Assembly: GCF_023516615.1 (NCBI RefSeq)
Contig: NZ_JAMGBF010000010.1
Coordinates: 62,001 to 126,000 of the forward strand
Direction: 5' to 3'
From: Streptomyces panaciradicis
Lineage (GTDB): Bacteria; Actinomycetota; Actinomycetes; Streptomycetales; Streptomycetaceae
DNA length: 64,000 nt
In this document: positions 7,957-13,723 of the stretch, one piece after another
Position numbering within the stretch: the first letter of the stretch is position 1
Layout: each line of letters opens with the position of its first letter
Made by a program: the position numbers and the translations under genes
The notes under the pieces: generated by a model
Databases searched by the model: none
What the model was told of the DNA's origin: nothing
The model's input: only the letters and a program-made list of their open reading frames with translations

Positions 7957-8344
7957 GCTGACACCGGAGCAACGACAGTCCTTGTCTCTTGCATCCTGGG
8001 ACGCGCGATCTCACGCCAGAGTTCACGGTCCCACGCCTGTTGGTTGTGCCGCTTTGGCGGATGATGGGCGCATCTTCCAAGGCTGCAACGTCGAGCACAG
8101 GTTCAGGTCCCACGACATTCACGCGGAGACCAACGCTATTTCGTCCCTCGTTGCTGCGGGCGCGGGAAGATTGGTAGCTGTCCTAATCGCTGCCGAGCGA
8201 GAAAGATTCACGCCCTGCGGAAGTTGCATGGATTGGATTTTCGAGATCGGGGGGGATGATTGCTGGGTCATCAGCGAGAGGCGGCCGGGAGAAGTAAACC
8301 ACGAGCTTCGCGCAAGTGACCTGATGCCCTACTACCCGCATTGA
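7949..8344 (+). CDS. Zinc-dependent cytidine-deaminase-like protein
   Basis: A 131-residue protein of the cytidine/blasticidin-S deaminase group. It has the zinc signature IHAETNAI (H58, with the proton shuttle E60) and TPCGSCMDWI (C90, C93), plus TPVGCAALADDGRIFQGCNV before them, which matches the CDA core strand pair. The catalytic set H-A-E and P-C-x-x-C is complete, so it should be active. The most likely start is GTG at 7949, overlapping the NACHT stop by 8 bases. It may deaminate free cytidine or a deoxycytidine nucleotide (nucleotide depletion is a known defence route) or edit a nucleic acid. The C-terminal 30 residues (ISERRPGEVNHELRASDLMP) follow the usual CDA ending. Base composition matches the other cargo genes. 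Confidence 0.85.
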   Translation: MIELTPEQRQSLSLASWDARSHARVHGPTPVGCAALADDGRIFQGCNVEHRFRSHDIHAETNAISSLVAAGAGRLVAVLIAAERERFTPCGSCMDWIFEIGGDDCWVISERRPGEVNHELRASDLMPYYPH

Positions 8345-8392
8345 TTAGGTAGAGATGAGGGCCCGCAATCCACTACAAAGAGTGAGCAACGA

Positions 8393-8926
8393 ATGACCTA
8401 CGAAATCCTCAAAGTTGAGTATGAAAGACTCAAAGAGGAGCAGGTGCGTCGCATCGGCTTTCGAGATAATCTGATCTACGTAGCTCTAGCCACGGCCGGC
8501 GCCATTTTTGCCTTCTATTTTGGTGGAGCCGGGCGCGCGTACACGTTGCTCATTCCTCCCTTCGCTATCTCCGTCTTGGGATGGACTTATCTCGTCAACG
8601 ACGAGAAAATCTCCTCCATTGGTAGGTATATCCGCGAGAAGCTGCTACCTGCACTGAATGGCCATGGGTTTACCGGTGACGCAGTCTTGGGGTGGGAGAG
8701 CTACCACCGCTCAGACGTTGATCGCGTATGGAGGAAGAAAGTACAGATCGTGGTCGACATCGCTGCTTTTTGCGTCCCGTCAGCGGTTGCCTTGGCTATC
8801 TTCTTCGGAAAGGAATCTCCCAGTGTTGCTGGATGGGTCTTGGGAGCCCTGGAGAGTCTGACAGTAATCCTGCTGATCGGCGCTTTTGTTCGCTTTGCCG
8901 ACTATTCGCGTGACGGCTCTACCTGA
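8393..8926 (+). CDS. Four-helix membrane protein, possible membrane partner or effector
   Basis: A 177-residue protein with a charged N-terminal helix (MTYEILKVEYERLKEEQVRR), then hydrophobic pairs at about 26-45 (LIYVALATAGAIFAFYF) and 50-67 (YTLLIPPFAISVLGWTYL), a cytoplasmic middle region with NDEKISSIGRYIREKLLPAL, and a second pair at about 118-137 and 147-167. The layout resembles small membrane effectors of conflict systems, but I have also seen similar Streptomyces proteins without a known role. It starts 48 bases after the deaminase stop, with only a weak GAGCAACGA site before the ATG. Its low G+C (29 of 60 bases in line 8461-8520) ties it to the cassette. Pore formation or anchoring is only a guess. 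Confidence 0.75.
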   Translation: MTYEILKVEYERLKEEQVRRIGFRDNLIYVALATAGAIFAFYFGGAGRAYTLLIPPFAISVLGWTYLVNDEKISSIGRYIREKLLPALNGHGFTGDAVLGWESYHRSDVDRVWRKKVQIVVDIAAFCVPSAVALAIFFGKESPSVAGWVLGALESLTVILLIGAFVRFADYSRDGST

Positions 8927-8972
8927 GTCAGCATTTTATAGCAATTGATGTCAGCTCCAGCACCGAGGAAAT

Positions 8973-9644
8973 TCATTCACTGTCCAGTGCCGCGATCACG
9001 TCCGCCGGACTGCCGTGGTAAGTGATGTGCGGCTCGGCCGCCCCGGGAGGGACGAAGCGGGTCCGGTAGCGCTGAAGGTCACTCTCGGAAAAGTAGATCG
9101 AATTCGGATCGTCGGCGTGGAACTTGTTGCGCTTGTTGACCCTTGACCAGAGTTCGTCATGGCTCGCTTCGAGGTATACCAGCAGCGGAGTGGCGCCAGC
9201 GTCGGTCGCAATGGTGCGCCACCGGGCGCGATCGTCCGGTGTCCAGAAGCCATGGTCAACCACGGCGTCACGTCCTGACTGAAGCAGTTCGCGCAACTCA
9301 ACCGCGACTTCCTCCAGGACCGGTCGCTCAAGGGTGGGGAAAGTACCCCGCGGGAAGTCCACGCCGTACACGCCGTGCCGGCGGTACATTTCCTCGTCCG
9401 GGCACAGGCGTACGAACCCGCGATCGGTGAGGACTCGGGACAGCGTGGTCTTGCCGGAGCCAGGAAGCCCGGCCATGAGGACACAGAACGGCGCACGTGC
9501 GGTCATTGGTCTCGTGAGGGTCTGGGAGATCGCGGAGATTTCCACTTCGGCTTCGGGCGTGAGCGTGCCGATACGGCGGGCGGTAAGTAGAGCGTCCATC
9601 CGATCTTCAAGCACGCTCAAGAGCGTGTCATCCACGGTCGTCAC
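8973..9644 (-). CDS. P-loop kinase-like ATPase (AAA_33/zeta-toxin group)
   Basis: A 223-residue protein with FCVLMAGLPGSGKTTLSRVL (P-loop about residues 55-70), a DHGFWTPDDRARWRTIA region and LLVYLEASHDELWSRVNKR, as in polynucleotide-kinase and zeta-toxin-like small-molecule kinases. I chose the GTG at 9644 because GGAGG lies 7 bases upstream and the GTG overlaps the TGA of the GntR gene (GTGA), the usual sign of translational coupling; an ATG at 9671 is less well placed. Its position beside the element regulator suggests a part in control or maintenance, as for the imp genes of SLP1, or a toxin-like role. The substrate is unknown. Confidence 0.8.
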   Translation of the reverse strand: MTTVDDTLLSVLEDRMDALLTARRIGTLTPEAEVEISAISQTLTRPMTARAPFCVLMAGLPGSGKTTLSRVLTDRGFVRLCPDEEMYRRHGVYGVDFPRGTFPTLERPVLEEVAVELRELLQSGRDAVVDHGFWTPDDRARWRTIATDAGATPLLVYLEASHDELWSRVNKRNKFHADDPNSIYFSESDLQRYRTRFVPPGAAEPHITYHGSPADVIAALDSE

Positions 9645-10399
9645 GGGGAAACCTCCGATTCCGTCCGCCATGTGCGACCAGGCCCACCGAGGTCAACGCC
9701 GTATTCCACAACGTTGTTCTCAATGTCGATGAACTTCGCGGTCATCACGACAACGGGTTCCGTCGGCGGGTTCTCCGGGTCCAACTCCAAGCGCTCGGTG
9801 TCTTCCGTTGTGAGCAGGCGCGCTGACGCAGTGTCGATCCGATGACTGATCGGGAGGCCGGTCGCTTCGGCGATGAGCTGGAGTGAGGTGCCCCCTGTCA
9901 ATCGCTCGCTGTTCGCCAACTGCGGGATCAGCTTGCCGTATCGAGCCGGGATCCAAGACGTGCTGTGCGCCACGATGCCGTGCCGGTCCCGGTACACCCG
10001 GCTCCGGCGAATCACGTCGGATCGCGGCTCGATGCCGAGAGCCTGCGCCACCTCCAGAGGCGCAGGGACCACATCGGCCTTGTGCGAGTCGGACCGCTCA
10101 CCGGACCCCCAACTTGATCCGGTGCGGCGGCCCCGGTCCTGACGCTGAGATCCCGACGACATCGGGCCCGGCTGGTCTAGGACTTCCGTTCCGATCCCGT
10201 GGATGCCCCGAACCATGCCTTCGTTGCGCAGCTTGCGCAACGCCTTCTCAGCCGTGGCCGTGCTCACGCTCCACTCTTCCGACAGGTTCTTGATGCTCGG
10301 CAAGAGCGTTCCCGGCGGTAGCTGGCCGGACGTGATCAGCTCCGCGTAGTGGGCGGCAATCTTCGCGTACGGCGCCCGGTTGTCGGCCTGACCGGCCAT
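9641..10399 (-). CDS. GntR/HutC-family transcriptional regulator of the element
   Basis: A 252-residue regulator. The N-terminal winged helix (residues about 10-75) has YAELITSGQLPPGTLLPSIK and STATAEKALRKLRNEGMVRG, followed by a disordered Ser/Gly/Arg-rich linker (about 80-110) and a UTRA ligand-binding domain with VIRRSRVYRDRHGIVAHSTS. This is the KorSA type of AICE repressor, which in pSAM2-like elements holds replication and transfer genes off. AAGGAG lies 9 bases before the ATG. Four AGGGAACC motifs just upstream (10420-10475) are its probable operator. It is coupled to the downstream P-loop kinase by a GTGA overlap. Confidence 0.9.
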   Translation of the reverse strand: MAGQADNRAPYAKIAAHYAELITSGQLPPGTLLPSIKNLSEEWSVSTATAEKALRKLRNEGMVRGIHGIGTEVLDQPGPMSSGSQRQDRGRRTGSSWGSGERSDSHKADVVPAPLEVAQALGIEPRSDVIRRSRVYRDRHGIVAHSTSWIPARYGKLIPQLANSERLTGGTSLQLIAEATGLPISHRIDTASARLLTTEDTERLELDPENPPTEPVVVMTAKFIDIENNVVEYGVDLGGPGRTWRTESEVSP

Positions 10400-10419
10400 T
10401 TCGCCTGCTCCTTCGTCTT

Positions 10420-10480
10420 GGTTCCCTGAGGTTCCCTAGCTTACCGCTTGACACCGCAGGGAACCCTAGGGAACCTTAGG
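10420..10480. promoter_or_regulatory. Divergent promoter/operator with four AGGGAACC motifs
   Basis: GGTTCCCT occurs at 10420-10427 and 10430-10437, and AGGGAACC at 10458-10465 and 10468-10475. Each pair is spaced by exactly 10 bp, one helical turn, and the two pairs face each other as a large inverted repeat. TTGACA, a good -35 box, lies between them at 10448-10453 on the plus strand; the -10 is weak. The layout fits autorepression of the GntR gene and repression of the rightward transfer operon. Confidence 0.7.
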
Positions 10481-10843
10481 GATGTGCCCGCCGGTCGAAA
10501 CGTCGACCGAGGGCCACCGTGTCCCGGTATGTCCGCATTAAACGCGGGCGCACCGCCTCGGAGCTGCACCAACGCCCGGAGGAAAGCCCCACAGGGGCGA
10601 GTACGAAGACAGCGTCAGTTGGTTGAGAATTCAATAGGGATTCAAGTTCGACGGGGTGTGAGTCCCCGTCCCCGTTGCGGCCCGGGTGATGGCCGACGGC
10701 GGCCACTTCGTGGCGGGTGAACCTGTCCCGCCCTGCGTGCCAGCTCTGGAGAACAGTCCTCGGGATCATCCTTTCCTTTCGGGAGGTCAACCCGTTGCCT
10801 GCCACCTGGTGCGCGCCGCCCTGCTGGCGTCAGAGCAGTGACG

Positions 10844-10957
10844 ATGACGCGCCCGATGTTCCCGGCTCGGGGCCGGTCCGCTGGGGCAACGGCGTACCGG
10901 TGGAAGCCGTATCCCTGCTACTCGCGGGAGGTCGGCATGGGCCGACGACATACCTGA
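10844..10957 (+). CDS. Possible 37-residue leader ORF
   Basis: ATG at 10844 opens a short frame reading MTRPMFPARGRSAGATAYRW and then KPYPCYSREVGMGRRHT. The stop is followed at once by a hairpin whose arms are AGGTGCCG and CGGCACCT. It is basic, and rich in aromatic residues in the middle. The Shine-Dalgarno match is poor (GAGCAG). This could be a leader peptide, a small transfer protein, or chance. Confidence 0.22.
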   Translation: MTRPMFPARGRSAGATAYRWKPYPCYSREVGMGRRHT

Positions 10958-11137
10958 GGTGCCGCCGTAACGGACTGACCGACGGCACCTGAACGACTCC
11001 CCGGTCCGTCTCTTCCTGGCCTCGCGGCGGTTTCTGTCGCGGCCGGTTGTCTCCCCCGCCCGTCCGACCAGCGCCCCGTGCGTGGTGGTCGTACGGGCGG
11101 GGCGCGGGGAGCCGGAATGACCGACTCCAACGGCGCG

Positions 11138-11165
11138 CGGCTCCCGGGGTGCCACCCGGGAGCCG
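11138..11165 (+). terminator. Strong hairpin 40 bases before the transfer genes
   Basis: An 11-bp perfect stem (11138-11148 with 11155-11165) with a 6-base loop. It is followed by CTGTTCGGGCC rather than a T run. Because it lies between the promoter region and the first gene (11206), it may attenuate the transfer operon rather than end an upstream gene. Confidence 0.55.
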
Positions 11166-11205
11166 CTGTTCGGGCCGTTCCCCTGCTGAAAGGAAGCACG
11201 ACCCA

Positions 11206-11469
11206 ATGGACCACATCGTCACTGTTCAGGACGTTGTTACCGCGTTCGCCGACTTCATGGAGCCGACGGACGCTGAGCTGGACGCCATCGAGCTGGAGTC
11301 TCCGCTGATCCTGGCGGAGGTCGACCTGCTCGACGCGCACATCGTCACCCTCGACCGCACTCCGAACGAGCTGGACGCCCGGCGCGTCCGCCGGGCCCGC
11401 AACCGGGTGCTGGTCGAACGGCGCGCGCTGGCCAACCGCGCTTTCGGCGTGAGCGGGGGTGCCGCGTGA
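11206..11469 (+). CDS. Small transfer-operon protein (DUF6284-like)
   Basis: An 87-residue acidic protein starting MDHIVTVQDVVTAFADFMEP, with ESPLILAEVDLLDAHIVTLD in the middle and a basic, helical ending DARRVRRARNRVLVERRALA. It resembles the short proteins annotated DUF6284 in Streptomyces integrative elements, recalled from memory. AAAGGA lies about 11 bases upstream of the ATG. Its stop overlaps the next gene's GTG (GTGA), so the transfer genes are read as one coupled operon. Function unknown. Confidence 0.75.
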   Translation: MDHIVTVQDVVTAFADFMEPTDAELDAIELESPLILAEVDLLDAHIVTLDRTPNELDARRVRRARNRVLVERRALANRAFGVSGGAA

Positions 11470-11912
11470 GCACCCGCGAGCAGCACCTGACGGCCGCGCA
11501 CGCTGAGGTGAAGGCGGAGATCGCGCGGACCGACAACAAGACGGCGCTGTTGCTGGCGTTCGTCGGCGCGGTGCTGGCCGGCGGCTGGACGCTCGCCCGC
11601 GCCCTGCCCCTGAACCCGCCCGCCTGTGCGGTCGGCGGGTTCGGCATGACGCTGCTGGTCATCGCGGCCGGACTGCTGCTGCGGTCGGTGCGGCCGAACC
11701 TGTCGGGGCGGCACGGGTTCCCGCTGTGGGCCACCCTCGCCCCCGAGCAGATCACCGACGCCCTCTCCCGCGACCTCGCGGCCGACATCGCCGGTCTGTC
11801 CCGGCTCGCGGTCGTCAAGTTCACGGGCCTGCGCCGCGCGGTCGACCTCACCCTTGCCGGCGGCGCCCTGCTCATCCTCGCCGCCGCGCTCGCGCTGGGA
11901 GGTGCGGCATGA
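11466..11912 (+). CDS. Integral membrane transfer protein resembling Pycsar effector (PycTM) proteins
   Basis: A 148-residue protein. The start reads MSTREQHLTAAHAEVKAEIA, then RTDNKTALLLAFVGAVLAGG forms the first membrane segment (about 25-42), with a second near 55-75 (AVGGFGMTLLVIAAGLLLR) and a third near 130-146. The motif EIxRTDxKxxLLLAF is shared with the family used as the membrane effector of Pycsar defence systems, although proteins of this kind in AICEs were long called plasmid transfer proteins. No pyrimidine cyclase gene is nearby, so a transfer or spread role is more likely. Start and stop overlap both neighbours (GTGA before, ATGA after). Confidence 0.75.
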   Translation: MSTREQHLTAAHAEVKAEIARTDNKTALLLAFVGAVLAGGWTLARALPLNPPACAVGGFGMTLLVIAAGLLLRSVRPNLSGRHGFPLWATLAPEQITDALSRDLAADIAGLSRLAVVKFTGLRRAVDLTLAGGALLILAAALALGGAA

Positions 11913-12775
11913 ACACCAAGTCCACCAAGACCGTGCTGCCCGCCGTCGCGATGACGGCCGTGTCGATGGTGCTCACCCTCGCCGTGGTCATGATGTGGCT
12001 CGGTACGGCCGTGCCGTGGCCGGTCGCGCTGGTCGTCGGTCTGGGCATCGACGGGGGTTGGCTGGCCACCCTCGCCTACGAACGGCGCCTGGCCGCCCAG
12101 GGCGACCACAACCGCATCGTGACCGCCGTCGGCTGGTCGTTCGGCCTCATCGCTTCCGGCGTCCTGGTCGCTCACGCCCTGACCGCTGAGCAGTCGGCGG
12201 GGGCGTGGCTGGCCGTTTCCTGGCTGCCGATCGCCGCCAAGGCCCTGTGGCTCGTGCACAGCCTGTGGGAGCGCACCGCGCTGACCACCCTCGCTCTGGA
12301 CGCGATCTGGGGCATCCAGCAGGAAGCCCGCGACGAAGCCGCCGTGGCCCGTGCCCGCCTGCGGGCCGAAGCCACCACCGAGGAAACCCGACTGGCCGCC
12401 GTGACGGCCGCCGGGGCACGCGTCGCACGCGTCCAGGCCAAGACCGCCAAGACCCTCGCGGGTGCCTGGTCGACGCTGGAGAGCGCGCGGCAGGGCGAGG
12501 GCACGGGCAGGACGCTGACCAGCGTGACGAGCCCCGTCACGCCCGGCGTCACGCCCCGCTGGGAGCTGCCCGTGTGGGGGCCGGTCGAGCCGGTCGCCGC
12601 GCTGGAAGGTCCCGCGCTCAGCGATGCCGAGCTGGACACGCTGGTCGACGAGATCCGCCACAGCCAGGTGCCCGCGCTGTCGTACCGCGAGATGGCCACC
12701 CGCTTCCGCGCGTCCGGACACTCCGCTTCCGAGGTGCGCCTGAGGGCGGCCTGGAAGCGCGTGACGGCGGCCTGA
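11909..12775 (+). CDS. SpdB-like membrane spread protein
   Basis: A 288-residue protein with membrane segments near residues 9-27 (VLPAVAMTAVSMVLTLAVV), 33-53, 75-95 and 103-120. A long Ala/Arg-rich helical region (about 135-185, ARDEAAVARARLRAEATTEE) and a C-terminal acidic part with LSDAELDTLVDEIRHSQ follow. The C-terminal 40 residues look like a small helix-turn-helix (SYREMATRFRASGHSASEVR). This is the layout of Spd proteins that help intramycelial spread of Streptomyces plasmids. Its ATG overlaps the previous stop (ATGA), and its TGA overlaps a possible next start (TGATG). Confidence 0.8.
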   Translation: MNTKSTKTVLPAVAMTAVSMVLTLAVVMMWLGTAVPWPVALVVGLGIDGGWLATLAYERRLAAQGDHNRIVTAVGWSFGLIASGVLVAHALTAEQSAGAWLAVSWLPIAAKALWLVHSLWERTALTTLALDAIWGIQQEARDEAAVARARLRAEATTEETRLAAVTAAGARVARVQAKTAKTLAGAWSTLESARQGEGTGRTLTSVTSPVTPGVTPRWELPVWGPVEPVAALEGPALSDAELDTLVDEIRHSQVPALSYREMATRFRASGHSASEVRLRAAWKRVTAA

Positions 12776-12828
12776 TGCCCGCCCCCGCACGTGTCGTCCC
12801 CGCCATCCCGACCCTTGGAGTGCCTGAC

Positions 12829-13146
12829 ATGGGCAAGCCCGACACCCGTCGCCTGGACAAGGAAATCCGGCTGACGGAACGCAAGTTGGAAGCCGTCAGC
12901 AACGGCGAGATGTGGCCCCTGACCAGCCAGGAACGCCGTCAGGTGCTCCGGGGCCTGGTCGGCGGTTCCTACCGGGTGGCGCGGGGCAAGAGCGCCGCCC
13001 GCGCCGAACAGCAGATGGACTCCGTCTCGGAGTCCGCCCAGATCCGGCTGATCGCCGAACTAACCGCGCTCAAGACCGAGCGGCAGCGCATCGTCAACGA
13101 GGCCGCCAAGGAGAAGGCCGCCAAGAAGTCCTCGGGGTGGTGGTGA
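12829..13146 (+). CDS. Small helical protein of the transfer operon, function unknown
   Basis: A 105-residue basic, helical protein beginning MGKPDTRRLDKEIRLTERKL and ending in Lys/Ala-rich KEKAAKKSSGWW. Heptad-like spacing in the first 30 and in residues 60-95 suggests coiled coil. The ATG at 12829 has GGAG 9 bases upstream; an in-frame ATG at 12775, overlapping the previous stop, is an alternative that would add 18 Pro/Val-rich residues. No known family recognised. Confidence 0.65.
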   Translation: MGKPDTRRLDKEIRLTERKLEAVSNGEMWPLTSQERRQVLRGLVGGSYRVARGKSAARAEQQMDSVSESAQIRLIAELTALKTERQRIVNEAAKEKAAKKSSGWW

Positions 13147-13148
13147 CC

Positions 13149-13325
13149 ATGGCCGCACGCAAGACGCCTCCTGGCCAGTGCCGGCAGTGCTGGCAGCACG
13201 CCTACGACCGGAGCATCCACCGCAGGCTCAAGCCTCGCGAGGACTGCAAGCCGTGCCTGGACCACATGCACAACGGCTGCCCCCCGGACCAGATCGTGCC
13301 CAAGAAGAAGGCGAGTTGGTGGTGA
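13149..13325 (+). CDS. Small cysteine-rich protein (pRL2-8-like)
   Basis: A 58-residue protein starting MAARKTPPGQCRQCWQHAYD, with CRQC and, further on, CKPC and a last Cys in HNGC, then a basic ending KKKASWW. The two CxxC pairs suggest a zinc knuckle. The TWW-type ending resembles that of the preceding gene (GWW). I recall similar proteins annotated pRL2-8 in Streptomyces plasmids and elements. The start lies 2 bases after the preceding stop. Function unknown; DNA or Tra binding is possible. Confidence 0.65.
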   Translation: MAARKTPPGQCRQCWQHAYDRSIHRRLKPREDCKPCLDHMHNGCPPDQIVPKKKASWW

Positions 13326-13327
13326 GC

Positions 13328-13627
13328 ATGAACCAGCGTTGTCGCGCCGCGCACGCGGAAGACCCCACGCCGTGTGTCGGCCCGGTTGTGGTGACCGTGC
13401 TGGACGCGGCCTGCAACGGCGCCCACGGGTGCGAGCACCATGGCGCCCGGCTGCTGGCCTCCCTCGCCTCCGGCCGCGTCTACGCCCTCCCGGACGCGCC
13501 GTCCGGTGTCGCGCTCCGGGTGTTTAGGGCCGCCGCTGGTCTGCGCCCGTTCTGCTGGGTCGACGGCCCGCGCACCGAGCCGTCCCAGCTCAGCGACATC
13601 GAGAACCAGGCCCGTCAGGGCCGCTGA
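13328..13627 (+). CDS. Small transfer-operon protein with Cys/His residues
   Basis: A 99-residue protein beginning MNQRCRAAHAEDPTPC, with CNGAHGCEHHGARLLASL about residue 35, a pattern of Cys and His that could bind zinc. I chose the ATG at 13328; a GTG at 13322 overlapping the previous stop (GTGA) is equally possible and adds two residues. It is the last small gene before the tra gene and is separated from it by a hairpin at 13634-13672. Function unknown. Confidence 0.65.
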   Translation: MNQRCRAAHAEDPTPCVGPVVVTVLDAACNGAHGCEHHGARLLASLASGRVYALPDAPSGVALRVFRAAAGLRPFCWVDGPRTEPSQLSDIENQARQGR

Positions 13628-13633
13628 TCTGCC

Positions 13634-13672
13634 CCGGGGTGGCCGTCCCTGCCACGGACCCGGCCACCCCGG
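13634..13672 (+). terminator. Hairpin between the small transfer genes and tra
   Basis: A 12-bp perfect stem (13634-13645 with 13661-13672) around a 15-base loop, starting 7 bases after a stop codon. No T run follows. It may be a terminator or an attenuator that sets the tra level. Confidence 0.55.
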
Positions 13673-13723
13673 CACTCTCCCTCAACTCCCGCCCTGATCA
13701 GGGCAGTCAGGAGCACGTTCAGC

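Larger units (their letters stand above)
10481..11205 (+). other. Long leader before the transfer operon
   Basis: About 725 bases between the operator region and the first transfer gene, with no well-supported gene. It holds several hairpins: a 7-bp stem at 10650-10656/10664-10670, a stem of about 8 bp near 10958-10989, and the strong hairpin at 11138-11165. A possible 37-codon frame lies at 10844-10957. Frames on the minus strand here lack good start sites and recognisable protein features. It may be a regulated 5' untranslated region. Confidence 0.5.

Noticed and set aside
10476..11222. Minus-strand reading frames in the transfer leader
   Set aside because: They lack ribosome sites and protein-like composition and lie over hairpins.
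11466..11912. A full Pycsar defence system
   Set aside because: No pyrimidine cyclase gene is nearby and the gene is embedded in a transfer operon, so only the membrane-protein similarity stands.
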